A program made the position numbers and the translations under genes. Under the pieces are notes generated by a model. It did no database searches and was not told the origin of the DNA. It saw only the letters and a program-made list of their open reading frames with translations. Below are positions 50,803 to 63,928 of a stretch of 64,000 nucleotides of DNA, one piece after another; positions within the stretch are counted from its first letter, which is position 1; each line of letters starts with the position of its first letter. The stretch spans positions 1,736,001 to 1,800,000 of the forward strand of contig CM072806.1 of NCBI GenBank assembly GCA_037013495.1, in the 5' to 3' direction. Source of the DNA: Hippophae tibetana (Eukaryota > Streptophyta > Magnoliopsida > Rosales > Elaeagnaceae).

Positions 50803-53591
50803 ATGTTTAAGAACACATTCCAATCAGGGTTTCTCTCCATCCTCTACAGCCTTGGGTATTTTTTTTTCCCTCACGCTGCGCGAAAACTCTGCATTCTTTC
50901 AATATGCGGAATATCTAATTATACACATGCATTATTAGTAATAGTGTTACGTATGGGTTTCTGTTCGACACTGATACATGTTTTGCATACTTTTGACCTT
51001 TTTATAGGAGCAAACCTTTGCAGATATGGGATAAAGAAGGCGAGTGTAGCTCTTCACCCTTCCGTTTTACTTTTTACTATTAAAAGCATATTGGCTTACT
51101 ATTCTAAGGTGACATTTGGTTCACATAATATAATAGAAAGAGAATGGGTATGAGAATGAAATTGAATGGAAAAAAACAATATTACTATTATATTGTTTGA
51201 TTTCACACTTGAATAAAAGAAAAAATCATTGTTACAGTGTTTAGTTTATAACTTTAATGTAATGGAAAACACTGTATATTATTTTAATATCCTTATATTC
51301 AGTAAAGTTTAAATAATGTTATTTAATTTTTAGTTTTTCGTTAGATAAAATACATTATTTTTCTAAATAATTATTACTTAAAAATAAAATATATTATTAA
51401 AATTAATATTTTTTAAATAGGGTATAAGGTATAGGGTTTTAGGGTTTAGGTTTATATTTGTGGGTTAGGGTAAAATTGGGAAAAAATATTTGCATTGGAA
51501 TGTAATCATATGAAGCTTAAGTTTGTATGTGGTGCACCAATGTTAACTTTTTTATGCTACTTGTTGGGTCATTTAAATGTACAATGTTTCATTTGCATGG
51601 AATTTGCCTGCCATTTATTGATCCATGGTAATTATTATTCTTTTGCACTTTCTCCATTTCATGGCGACAATTTTATTTCATCTTATTCTTCTAACTGTGT
51701 TTTGTCTTGCTACATATTAACTTGGATCTGCCAACACTAGCTGGTTGCGGCTTAAGTGTTTTTTTTCTCTCTTTTCTTATCTTTTCTCCCATGCAACAGT
51801 TACCAATGGCCATGTAAAACGACCTCAAGATGAAGATATACAGTCCAATGTTCTTGAAATAGTTGGATCAAACATCCAGTCAACTTACATTACATGCCCG
51901 GCAGATCCTGCTGCAACACTCGGCATAAAACTCCCTTTTCTGGTTATGATAGTGAAGAATCTAAAGAAGTATTTCACATTTGAGATTCAAGTGCTGGATG
52001 ATAAGAATGTCAGGCGACGTTTTAGAGCTTCTAATTTTCAAGTGTGTAAGTTTGCCCATGTTTACTTGTACTATCAATTTTCTAATGTTTTTCTTTTCTC
52101 TCATTTTATCATTTTGGTGTTTTAAAGGAACCCTGAGATAAGTAGCAAAATATATTTTGTATGAAAGGTGGATGGCTTAAATTACTTTCCTATCAATTTG
52201 TCATCTTGACTTTGCAACCATGAATAACGGGTTCAACCAATTTTTGAGTTCCATTCTAGTTATGTCATGCAAATTGATATGTATGATATGTTTTTGTAGT
52301 TGTACCTATTCAAGAGCTGATTACCTCAAAGCTTTGAATTATATACTCATACTGGATTACTCTCAAAGCTTTTTAGGTGATGTTTGGTTTACATAATGAA
52401 AAATGAATGAAAATAGGAATAAGAATAGAATTGAATGTAAAGTAAACAGTGTTACTATTATATTGTTTGATTTTATCACTGGAATCAAAGAAAAAATTAG
52501 TGATACAATATTTGTTTACAGGAAAGAAATGAAAAACATTGTATATTATCCTAATTTTTTTATATTCAATAAAATTTAAATAATGTCATTTAATTGTTAT
52601 TTTCTCGTCAGACAAAATAAATTATTAAAATTATTATTTTTTAAAATAATTATTATTTAAAAATATTATTTTTTTAAATAAGGTTTAGAGTTTTGAGATT
52701 TGAGATTTAGGGTTTGTAGTATAGGGTATAGTATTTAGGGTTTAGAGTTTTATTTTTAGGTTAAGGTAAAATTAGAACCAAAAATTAGCATGGGAATGGA
52801 ATCATGATTCCTAAGGGGAAGGATGGAATTTTTATTCCTTATCTTTTAGGAATTGATTTTGTTCCATTCCCAATTTATAGCACAACCAAACGTAAAATTG
52901 TAAGGAATCAATTTTATTCCTATTCCCGTTCTTACCAACCAAATATGATATTACTGTATTTGTATACTCTTTAGCTGTGTAAGATATATGCAATCGTGCT
53001 TGATTTTTAGAGCAATGCATGTACTTTCTTGTTTTTTCTTTTATTTGAGCAGGCAAAATTGTCAGGTTATTTTTTCCATCTGCAAAGCACACTGTTAATT
53101 AGTTAACCAACAAACACAGCATTTAAAGAACATACATTGGTCCTGTTGGTTTGTGATTGTTTTTGTTTCAAGTGCTCCTGCTTATGCAATCATCATTCTA
53201 AGAATGTTGTCTGTTTGATGTCAAATGTTGGTTTATGTAATTGTTTGTGCTGTTTGCTGACACAATATGCTCTTATGTTGGCTCATTGCACTAAAAAACA
53301 ATGTATGAGTATTAAAGACGTTGTCCCCAAAATTTCTTTATGCAGGCTGTCACTCGAGTGAAACCATACATCTGCACAATGCCACTGAGAATGGATGAGG
53401 GCTGGAATCAAATCCAGTTGAATTTGGCTGATTTTACCAAGAGGGCTTATGGAACGAATTATGTAGAGACATTGCGGGTGCAGATTCATGCAAATTGCCG
53501 CCTGAGGAGGATATATTTCTCTGATCGCTTATACTCAGAGGAGGAACTTCCTCCAGAGTTCAAACTATACCTTCCAATGCAGGCAAGCTGA
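50803..53591 (+). CDS. CFAP20: CFAP20/BUG22-family protein
   Basis: Exons 50803-50855, 51008-51039, 51800-52041 and 53346-53591; 190 aa, the family's normal length. The sequence is nearly unchanged from the animal and algal protein. Recognised blocks: [18 protein letters not shown] (1-18), [24 protein letters not shown], then [57 protein letters not shown] and a tail with [14 protein letters not shown]. Exon 2 ends AAAGAAG|GCGAGT, a GC donor; the only nearby GT would shift the frame. In ciliated organisms CFAP20 is an inner-junction protein of axonemal microtubules. Flowering plants lack cilia, so here a cytoplasmic or nuclear microtubule- or RNA-related role is probable but unknown. Introns 2 and 3 each carry a MITE-like insertion. 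AATAAA occurs at 53673-53678. Confidence 0.95.
51112..51500 (+). mobile_element. MITE-like element, copy B, in CFAP20 intron 2
   Basis: Begins GACATTTGGTTCACATAATA, then AATGAAATTGAATGGAAA, ATTACTATTATATTGTTTG and ATTGTTACAGTGTTTAG, the same order as copies A and C. Near the right end (51421-51475) is a tract of telomere-like words (TATAGGGTTTTAGGGTTTAGG). It is non-coding. The right boundary is uncertain. Confidence 0.6.
52376..52950 (+). mobile_element. MITE-like element, copy C, in CFAP20 intron 3
   Basis: Left end GGTGATGTTTGGTTTACA; right end ACCAACCAAATATGATA near 52935-52951. Together they form an imperfect inverted pair around TTTGGTT/AACCAAA. The interior shares copy B's phrases and a telomere-like tract at 52681-52745 (TTTAGGGTTTGTAGTATAGGG). 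The ORF at 52832-53092, minus, arises from its right arm. This is the best-preserved copy of the family in the window. Confidence 0.65.
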
Positions 53592-53672
53592 ATCGGATTT
53601 TGACTATAATGAAACCGATTAGGGAATTTAACCCATGATGTTCTCTATTTTCATTCACATTATCGGAACCAA

Positions 53673-53678
53673 AATAAA
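53673..53678 (+). terminator. CFAP20: Candidate poly(A) signal of CFAP20
   Basis: AATAAA 82 bases after the stop codon; a second occurs at 53770-53775. Usage is not known. Confidence 0.4.
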
Positions 53679-54362
53679 TATGCATGCATAGGAATAGAAA
53701 TAATCTTGTGAAATGCCTTGTGTTCGAGAATTCAAGAAAGATATTTCAAATGTTTCCTATGGTTGTGGGAATAAACCTCTCTAGTTATGCTGATTACTTC
53801 TTTTATTTGTTTGGGCAGAGAGCATGATGTCAGTCCAAGAAGACAGTGTTCCGAAATGTTAGAACTGATTGTGCCGTGTATCTGTCAAAATTTTAGCCTT
53901 GGCGAGTAACAGCTTCTAAAATGGCCCAGCAGCTTTGTCATTAATTTTTATAAACTTTCCTCACTTTCAATATTTTTCCTGTGTCCTTATGAAACAACTT
54001 GCAAACCTTTTGCTGTTCGACCGCTCGAAATGGAATATGTGCGTTTTTACTATTTGTTTTTCCTGTTTAGTCTGATTACTAATCATGATTTATGATTAGA
54101 TTTGTGCATATCCAAATATCATCAATACTGGTGTTTGTTATAGATTTCTAAGTGACACTTAGAAGACCCTATTTGAAGAAACACAGGAATAAGTTTTTTG
54201 CATGAACCAGAGGAAGCATGGGTGTTTCATCCATCAAATTTATCAGTAGGATCTTTTTTTGGGGGAGCCAAAAATTTATCAGTAGAATCTGGATAGTAAA
54301 TGTCTTGCTGAAATGTCCCAGCGATTTTTTTCCCCAATAAATACCAGCTATTTGTTTGCTAT

Positions 54363-54410
54363 ATTATGTTTACAGAAATGCGTTATATTATGTTTACAGA
54401 AATGCGTTAC
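54363..54410 (+). repeat. 24-bp tandem duplication
   Basis: Two adjacent near-identical copies of a unit containing TGTTTACAGAAATGCGTTA, in the spacer between the convergent genes. Confidence 0.85.
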
Positions 54411-55492
54411 ATTATGTTTTGCAATCTGTATGAGGATAACCTTTATTCCTTCTTCTTTTTAATTCTGTTTCAGTTAAAGCTACAAAAAATAACCAGTACT
54501 TTCCATGAATATAACATGAATTTTTCTGTGCTTGAATCAATTAATCAAAACTCTCTACTCTAGCCTCCTATCCTTCGTAGGAAAATTAATTATTCCATTT
54601 CAACAAGACTTGCGTCCAAATTCCATACCTTGGGGTTGTGGTATAGAATTTGAAAGTTCTTTATTTTTCCCTCAAAAACAAAAAACTAGAAATTATATGA
54701 AATGTGTTTGATAAAAATATTTTTGAATATTAGTTTTGGATAAATCTTGAAAATGCTCGTGTTTAGAAAATGACTAAATATTGTTTCCATTTTTTTTAAA
54801 TTATCTAAATATAAACTAACTAATATTTAAAAAATAGTTTTTGAATTTAATAACACTAGGTCAATTTTAAAAAGTTTCGGCTCAAATATTAAACGTAAAT
54901 AAATTAATATATTTCTCTTATTAATTTTATTTTAATATGTACATCTTGGATTATTTATGCATGTGGAATGAGTCAAGTTAGCATTTAAGTCAACATGTTT
55001 TCCTATATTAAATTAATAATTTTGAATCATAAATTAAACTCTTAATATTCAGTTGTTCAAAAGGAATATAAAAAAGATTTTATTTTATTCTTTGGTGATA
55101 TATCAGAAATTATGCGAGTAAACATTTCAGTTAAATGCCGAATAAGTATTTATACTCTTTATAGGCACTCTTAGAAAATAGGTACGAAACCTATATATAC
55201 ATGGGTATATGAGTGTAAAAATGTAATATTTTTTAAAAAGTATGTACGAATTATGATAGATTTGCTAGGAACCCTTAATCCAGAACCAACATATGATTTT
55301 TCCACTCTATAACACAGACCATAGACAAATTAAAAGGCAAAGATGATTCGGCCAAATTTTTTTAATAAAAAATTAAAAATAAATAAATAAATAAAATAAA
55401 GTATGCTAAAACACGCTGCCAGGTACAATTAGTAAATGCAACCTACAACGTTAAAGTAAATTAGATTGGAACACAAAAAGGGTTTATTATCC

Positions 55493-55498
55493 AATATT
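55493..55498 (-). terminator. THO1: Candidate poly(A) signal of THO1
   Basis: TTTATT on plus, AATAAA on minus, about 100 bases past the stop codon. Confidence 0.4.
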
Positions 55499-55596
55499 TT
55501 GAATGGTTATCACCCTCCAAACAAGAATCTCAACGGATTTTTCTCGCTGATAAAGAACCTGATTACATTGTATAATGTCACAGTACCCTCTTAATC

Positions 55597-58500
55597 TCAG
55601 CCTACTGCATCTAAATCAACATCTGCATCTGCATCTGCATCACCATCAATCATTCCCTGATCTACTTCAGCATCTGGTTCCAACTGGCCTGCTTCTGGAA
55701 CATCTGTGTCTGAGCTTTGCTTCTGGTTTTCATCTGGTATCGGACTACCACCTTGAGAAATATTGCCAGCTGCTCCAACAGAATCAGCATCCATTGCAGC
55801 CACAGTAGCCTCAAGATCAGCTCTGGTTCCCTCCTCTATCTCACTGGCAGGTGTTGAAGTCTTTTATGGAAAAGAAAGCAAAACGTTACATAAAACTAAA
55901 AAAAGCAAGTAAAAACGTTTGCAAAGAACCCTCTAGTAAGCAGGTCTCTCTCCCCTACCATACACATCAAAAGATAATCGGGATGGGGTTTTTTGAACTA
56001 AGAGTATTTTCCAGGGAAATACCAAGCCTTTACCACCATCAACTAAAAGTCCCAACTCGTACAATTAAAACACCCAAGAAATCGAGGTTTTCAAGAATAA
56101 AACTTCGTTGTTTTCTTTTTGATCCCAAAAAATGGCTGAAATTGAATTACAGTCTACTTACCAAACTAGATGACTTTGTTTTTGTTTGTGTTTTTTCTTT
56201 TTCATTTTTTTTTTTTTGGTTGCTAAGATTCTTGACATATTTTGTTAGGCAAAAAGAATAGACCATAAATGTTATCATTTGCAACAAAAAGACGAACTTT
56301 CAAATGCAACAATTTTTTCAGTTCTATTATGCCTGTAGTAATACCTGATTTTCTTCCAACTGATGTGCAGCACCTTTTGCTTCTTCCTTTTTAGCACGTT
56401 TAGACCTGTCATTTGGTTTTGCTTGGTATTTGGACCGGACATCAGGAGGAATAAGATCTAAAGGCACTACACCCTCAATACCATGATCAGTAAACTGCAA
56501 TTAAAAAGCAGACCTTCTATCAAGATTAGGGATTTAAGTGAATTACATAATGAAAGTCAATTCAGTTGTAATGTCAGTCTGACCCTAGAAAAGCCCTCCA
56601 AGTCTTGTCTAGCAGAAAGTCGAAGACCTTTCCAGCAGTAAACCTGCATAAATGATATCCATTAATGATAACATGAACTCAAGGGGTAAGAAAACATGAA
56701 TCAAAGACAAAAAGTTAAAGGACATGTTGGAGTCAGATAACAGCACAAACTGCTAAATAGATAGTGCTCTTATATCAGATTTAAGAAGACAACTGATATC
56801 AGAATGCTTAAAAACATTGTCAAAGACCAATCTCCTCATCCTAAAAATAGAAGAATCGAGACCGAATAGGATGCGAAAAAAAGAAAATAATGGAAAATGT
56901 TAAAATACATTTTGAGTTTAGGTCTCATCAGAAGATGACCAGATTTCTCTCTATTGGGAATAAAAGCTTTTATCCAACAGGAGTTCTAGTTGTAGGTTCC
57001 CAGTCTAGTTGTCCTCTGCACTGCTCTCTGATCATTGTTAAAGGCCTTTTGTTATAGTGTCTTGGTCACTTATCCTCCCAAATTAAGCTTTTAGTGTAAT
57101 GATAACCAACACCTCTGCAACCCCCATTTTGTCAAATTTCAAGTGTTTCTACAATGTGTTAAAGCTGATGCTTGAGGGGAGTGTTAAGAATGTAAGAGTA
57201 AATTGATGGCCCATCTCCCAACAGCTTGAGCTTTTAAGAGGATGGATTGGTGACCAACACATTCTAATGATTTTTAAGAGTTAGCACAACAGCCCTGGTC
57301 CAAACTTACCATTTTCCAGCTGATGAGAACCGAAATAGAAAAGATTGATCTTAGTAACTCAATCATTAACGCAAAAGGCTGAATATGAGAACCGAAACTC
57401 ACCCTGTTGTTTTTGTGGTGATAATCACCTTCTATGCCAGCTGATGGATCCATCTGCAATTCCAATAAATGAATCCAGTGGTTAATATTATGATTTAATA
57501 AATTAATATAATATCTAGATGATAGACATCTCATGTGAGATACGAAGGGAAGGATAATAAGCAGAAATATCATTATTTAAAGAAATATCAACACTCAAGA
57601 GGACAGAGAGCTTACATCTTCTGCTAAGGGTTTCCAGTACTCTGATATATCAGGCGTTTTAATGCGTTGAGGATCCGTTAATGCATTCTGGATGTATCAA
57701 AAAGGAATTTGAAGCATAAAGTTACAATCCAAAAGTACTATGATTGGGATCATGGCATCAAACAACAAAACAGTAAGTATCACTCTTAAAATCAGACATA
57801 TCCCTCTATTTCCCCAGGAATAGTGTCCAACTACTCTTCAACATACACGATCTGATACATTGATTTACAGCAAAAGAAACATCTAATTACTTACTTTATG
57901 ATTATATGAGTCCATGTTTCCATTGGTATGTAACTTTTATAGTTAAATGGGCCTAACTTAAAATCACAGAAATGTAAAATAGCTTCAAGGCCATATAGCT
58001 GACCTTCAGTTACTGATTTATACCAATCATTCTCCCAGACAATAATTTCTAGAATAATTTTTAAGTTCTCTTATCAAGGAAAAAAAAATGAACGAATCTG
58101 ATCTGCACTTGCACATGTTCAGTACAAAGGAACGCCAACCCGTGTAGTACCATCTCATAGGCTTGTGGTGTTTAATGCTTTTATGACCAGGAATGTCATA
58201 ATATGGTGAATAATGTTACAATTATCATGCTTAAATGATTGTCTTTCTACCAAAGCAAATGTACAATTACGTATTCTAGATATATTTATGCCTTTATCGC
58301 CTGCTCCCTACTGAAAAAAAAATTGATGTAATGATGAGAAATTGGGACACATTATGGGCCTCTGTGCCTATATTATGCAACAGAGGATTATATTTTTCTT
58401 CTTTTTTAATCTGGCCCTGCTTCATTTGATTTAGGTTAATTATGTTTGTTTGAATGGCTATATAATCAGGCCTTCATTGCTTCAATTTCATTTTTAGCAT

Positions 58501-61500
58501 GAGCAACCATGTCACAAGTGATAGGCTAGCCAAAATCTACCACTTAAAATATAGTTCCCAAAGTTAAATTCCTTAAAAAATAAAAATAATGCAAACCGGA
58601 TTTTGATCAGCCCACTTCCATAACTGAGAGAGCTCTTTATTTCCCAGTCTCCACCGTGGCCTACTGAAGGATTAAAAGAGGAATAAGTCAGATCTCCCAA
58701 CTCATCTAGGATGGACGTCAAAAGAACACATTTTACATCATTATTATGAAAAGTCAACGCAGGCTGAGAAGAACAAAGGTACTAAGGCCTAAAATAGTTC
58801 GAATGAGAATTTGTAGACACAAGTATCAGTTTAAAAAGACATGCAAATATATTTTATATTCTTTTAAGACATCATCCACAGTCCTAAATTTGCATCCTTT
58901 AACTACATAACCTCGCAGTGGAATATGTAATTCCTTGTATGTTTGTATAGTAACTTTGTCTATATGACACATGAACAATTTTTTCTCAACGTTAAAATAA
59001 AACTTTGCTTTAAAGCATCTATCATATCAATTAGAAAAGGAATGGAAAAAGAACAATGTCTATTGTACGTCACATCCATTTTGCTTTCCTTATATTGTGC
59101 ATCCACTACTCTCTCTAATTTCCTAGGAATTCATCTAAGAATTAATTTGATATAAACCATTATCGATAGGTTTCTTTAAGCCAAATATATTGTTTAGTAC
59201 CTTAGTTCAAAAAACACAAGTATCTTTGTTTGTGAAAAAGATGTCATTTAAGTTGTTTTGTTTGTGAAAAAGTGTCAAGCAAAGATAGATAAATTTTCAA
59301 CCAATTTTTCGTTTAATATAACGGAATAGCACATACAACATATGTTTGTATTTTTTAATATGTAAAAAAATTAATTAATTTTTTTAAGAAATTTTTTTCT
59401 TTTAAACTTAAACAATATTTACAATAAAACTTTAACAAAATTTTCATTATTTAATATCCAAAGTCACACATTAAACAATAAAATTTTATTCAAATTTGAT
59501 CGAAATAGTTTGTTAAAAAGATTTGAGTAATTTTTTAAGTAAAAATTACTTCATTAGATATATATTTATCGAAAAATACAAACATGTATGTATCACATAT
59601 ACTATTCCGTTATATTTAACGAAAAATTAGATCAAAATTAACTTTATTCTTACCTAGCACTCTTTTCACAAACAAACAAAGAGACTTCAAAATACCTTTT
59701 TAAACAAGGGTGCTAAACAGCCCCTAAGACCTAAACAAGGGGAATTGCTAGACAATCTTTCCTTATCCATATTGGACTCTTGAGCCAGTGTTGATATCAT
59801 ATACCTAGTCATATTCAATACAATGACTCACACAACTAGGATAGCATAACAGAAAAGGAGTTTTGCACTGAGCTCCCCATAAAACTGAGATTCCTGATAT
59901 GGCATCCTTTCCTTTTATGAAATGATGATGTATTAATTACTAGAAACTGATTTTGCAAAGTAAAAACAATTGTCGTCACATGTTGCAAGTCATCAGAATC
60001 AAACATGAAAACAATTTAACAGAGTAATTAGTTGAGTTCAAGGACATTGATGGACTACCAATACCAAATTCTCCTTTTTCACCAAGAAGGATCCCCATTG
60101 AATAAATCTTGTTGGACCTTCCATTAGGGTACCCATATAAAATGTTTTAAAACATAGCAGGTAGAAAGGTATGGAAGAGAGAGAGGCACAAAAGAGGATG
60201 CAAGAGAGAGAAATAGAAGATAAAGTTACATACCGCTTTTTAGCTCCATCTTGGACCACTTTCTTCTCTACTGGTTGCTTTTCAAATGCTGGGCAACCGT
60301 CACGTTTCCACCATACCTAGGCAAACACGGTTTCAATGAAGATTGATAGCAGTAATTTAGTTTCTATACTTCAGATACACTTGTGTTCATGTTCCAGGGA
60401 GCGAGAGAGAGGGGTATCCTTACCCAGTTCTTCTCGCGTTCTAATATATGCTCAACTTTATGAAGAAAATCTTTCCCCTTGGGTGGAGTAATTTCCAGCA
60501 GCCTTTTTACCCGCTCCTTGTAAGATTTTATTTCTTCTTTCTGACAAGAAAATGTTGTTAATGTAAAGATCATGTGCGCTTCTTCGTACGAAATACAGCC
60601 ACACACTAAACAGAGACACCCAGATCAGTTCCTAGTAAGACTTTGTAAGTTATAAACTCCAGCTATTGAGATCACTAACCAAACTTTCAGATGGCAAATC
60701 TTTTTCACTTTTTCCTGGGGCCTGCAAAATAATAAAAGTTAATCAGATCATCTACCAGCTGGATAACACAAATGCCCAACAATATGAGCAGTTCCCATTC
60801 AAAGAGAAGTTAAGGCTTCATGCAATAGTTACCTTCAAGTAATCAAACAATATGAGACACTGCACAAGAATATGGCGACGGAAACTTGAATCTTTTAACT
60901 GTTTCACCGCAATTCACAGCATCCCCACATGGGAGCAGAAAAAATATATAATTTAGAGAGGAATCTTTCACAAAGCAGAAATGGAAATTTCATTATCACT
61001 ATTCTGCATTGTTACCTCTAAACCCATAAGTTTGCTGCTAGTGAGATACTTTATGCTGAAAGTAGCTGCCTCCTCCTCCAAATTATTGGCCTCTCCCTCT
61101 TCATCATTTAAAGGTTGAGCTTCGAATGTGTTCAGGACGACCTAACCAATCAAGAATTCCATACAAGTCAAAAATTGATTGAAAAAAAGAAGGTAAAAGT
61201 TAAGCATAATACGATGACAAGTAGCTTTGTAAAGAAAACCTATTGGGATTCATGGTTATACCAACAAAGAGGATGTAAATTTCTGCCACTTTGTAGGAGC
61301 GAGAGATAGGGAAGCAGGATTACAAAAATGTTCCTGAAAATGCAAACAGAAAATTTTCTCATCTAATCAGAATGAACTTTGGAGCAAATACTATTACCCA
61401 TACTCACTCAACACCAAAAATATTTTGAACACCTAGTCATAGGCACTCAAAGACTATTTGTAATCGGACACTAGAGCTTATAATCACGAGTCACACCTAG

Positions 61501-63928
61501 CAAGACATTTCAGGATGTTATTCTACAATAATAAATTAGTAGCATAGTTATTCTTCAACAAAAAGTTGGGGATATATAGAAAACTGTTAAAGAAAGAGGA
61601 GGAACTCATCACCTGTAAACTCCAGAAGGTCTTGTAAAAGTTAAAATCAATGGAAAGTCCTGGAATTTGTAAAATAATTAGTATATATGTTGATCACATG
61701 CATAATTGTTGAAACTAGTAATAGATCAACAACAAAAGTGGTGAAAAATTTATGCAGGAAGTGAAAATGTACCATCTGGAGGGTCTTTCTCATATTTTGT
61801 TTCATTTGATGTGTTAAAAACTCCTTTTATATTGACAGCTGCATATATTAACCAGGCAAGCAAAGTAAGATCATTACCCATCAAACGCTATAAAAAGAAA
61901 CAAAAGGGGGTGGAGGCGCAAAGGACCACCTGATCTCTCAGACAACGGAAAAAAGTGTGCCAAAAATGTGAGAATTCTTCCACAGAATACAACGTCATTA
62001 GCCTGTAAAACATATGAGTACAAAACACGATCTTCAATAGTTACTCTATTAAATGCTCCATAGAGTGCATCTACTATACTTTTCTTGATAGAAAAGTAAT
62101 TGGGGAAAAAATCTGATTTTTTTATTTTTCCATTTGAGATTTAGGAGAGAGGTAGGAGAAAACAAAACAAAAAAGGTAATAAAGCAAGAATATACAAAAA
62201 AAATTCTGTAAACATCCACACCCAAGTAAATTAAAGACCTTTGCAAACATATGAATACAAAGCATCTTTCAATTATCTCATAGAAGCACAAAGATATAAG
62301 TAAGCATCTCAAACAGATCATTGAAATGTAACTTTGCTCGTGGCATGCACTAACGACATACAGCATGGAACAAACACTATTTCTGAAAAGTTAAAAAGGT
62401 ACTAACAAATTATTCAAACCAACGCAACAAATTTGGCTAATTGTAATACCTTTGATAGTCTCCTAAGGAGTTGATTGCATGTCCTCAACATAACCAGTTT
62501 TCCACGAGCAAAAAGCTCAAGCTGTAGGTAACACGATTGTAAGGATTATAAAAGTGTGAAGTCATTCTTAGAAAGACATAACCATCCCAAATAGAAAAAA
62601 GAGAAATTCTTGACTAGTAAAAGAACCCACCTTTCCTAGTACATCCTGTTTACTCTCTATATAACCAAAAATATCTTTGCAGTTTCTCATAGTAGACATT
62701 TCTGTTAAGTCTTCCAACAACTGGAATATCATGCCACCTTCAATATGCTCTTTCTCACAAAGATATAGCACAATGTCTGGTATATATGGCAACAGAGGAG
62801 AATAACATCACTATGAGAAAAAGGATTGAAGAGCAACAAGCCATGGATGTAAAGAAAATGAAGGCTTGATGACCAAGCAAGTTTGACACGTTTCAGGTTA
62901 CGAGGTTTCTATACATTCAGTAGACTAAGGTACTGAGATGGTCTTATCATATTAATAACAAAATTCACACCTTTTAGGATGTTCAAAGAATTTCAACACG
63001 GACAGAAAACTAAGAGCAAAAAGTCACCATGCTTCTTTTACTTGTTTTCTATAGGTCCCATATAATGATAAAGACCTAGTCATACCGAAGCAAAGAACCA
63101 CTACCCAATATCTCTTCCATTCTTCTCCTTAATCAATCTTCTAAACATTAATAGATTTCCGATAAATGTCCAAACGCAATTAGTTCCAATAAATCTTTAT
63201 CAGAATACACCCTAAATTGTTTCCCCAAGATCAGCCCATATGAAGAGCTCTTGCACCTCTCTGGTGTTGCTTAAATGGTTGATAAATCTGTGTTCCATCA
63301 AGGGGGAAGTTAGGGCATTCTAGGTAATAACATCAATAGATGTCCAATAACTAAGAGCTGTACAGCACGAAAAATACCTGCCATATTTTTCATAAGATAC
63401 TAAAGGCTCTCTGACACCAGTATAGTAATGACACAGAAGATATTATACAAGACATATCTCAAATACTTGATAAATATGAATCTTTTCAGCATAATGGAGG
63501 AATCTCGTGATGCTCCCAACACAAGAGAGAGGCAAGCCTAGCCAACCAAAATCATTGCATTCATGAGAAAAGCAGAGAAATCTTAAAATGGATTAGTGAC
63601 TAATTTATATCAAGAAGCACAGGTCAAAATTCTTTCCCTCCTGAAGCCTTGATAATATCCACATTAACAGACATCTCTAAAAATTCCATGACTTTATCTA
63701 CTCGTCGATATAAATTTTCAGTAGCAACTAGCGAGATGATTTCTTGAGAAAGGAAGCCGTATGGATCCAAAATAATAATCCAATGAAAAAAAGAAGAAGA
63801 AACAAACTCTTAAAAAATTAAGGCATGTGTGTACCAAGAAGACGTGGAATATAGCCCTGGGTACTTCCCCCATCATCAATTGACTGCCCATACTGCATTA
63901 TCTGCTCCCCTGACTGTATTGCAGAAGA
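55597..63928 (-). CDS. THO1: THO complex subunit 1 (HPR1), C-terminal 555 residues
   Basis: HPR1 is the scaffold of the nuclear THO/TREX complex, which couples transcription to mRNA export and small-RNA pathways. Eighteen minus-strand exons: 63928-63835, 62776-62631, 62521-62450, 62002-61930, 61838-61773, 61659-61613, 61333-61262, 61141-61016, 60898-60833, 60721-60680, 60540-60424, 60316-60234, 58663-58597, 57687-57616, 57453-57403, 56643-56584, 56494-56345, 55860-55597. All have GT donors and phases close. Recognised blocks, in order: SGEQIMQYGQSIDDGGSTQG, MRNCKDIFGYIESKQDVLGK, DVVFCGRILTFLAHFFPLSE, EHFCNPASLSLAPTKWQKF, VEHILEREKNWVWWKRDGCP, RPRWRLGNKELSQLWKWAD, YHHKNNRVYCWKGLR and FTDHGIEGVVPLDLIPPDVR, then a lysine-rich segment and an acidic tail with DADADADVD. 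About 50 N-terminal residues, the start codon and the promoter lie right of the window. There is no sign of damage. Confidence 0.95.
55615..55640 (-). repeat. THO1: Short codon repeat in the THO1 tail
   Basis: Four tandem GATGCA units (with a final variant) encode the DADADAD run near the C-terminus. This is a coding microsatellite that could vary in length without frame loss. Confidence 0.7.

Larger units (their letters stand above)
53592..55596. other. Convergent spacer between CFAP20 and THO1
   Basis: Holds the 3' UTRs of both genes and AT-rich DNA between. There is no ORF of note. At 54363-54410 a 24-bp unit (TATTATGTTTACAGAAATGC...) is tandemly duplicated. Confidence 0.6.

Noticed and set aside
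62049..62366. 105-codon minus-strand frame as an exon of THO1
   Set aside because: It is inside an intron whose flanking exons already join in phase within a conserved block.
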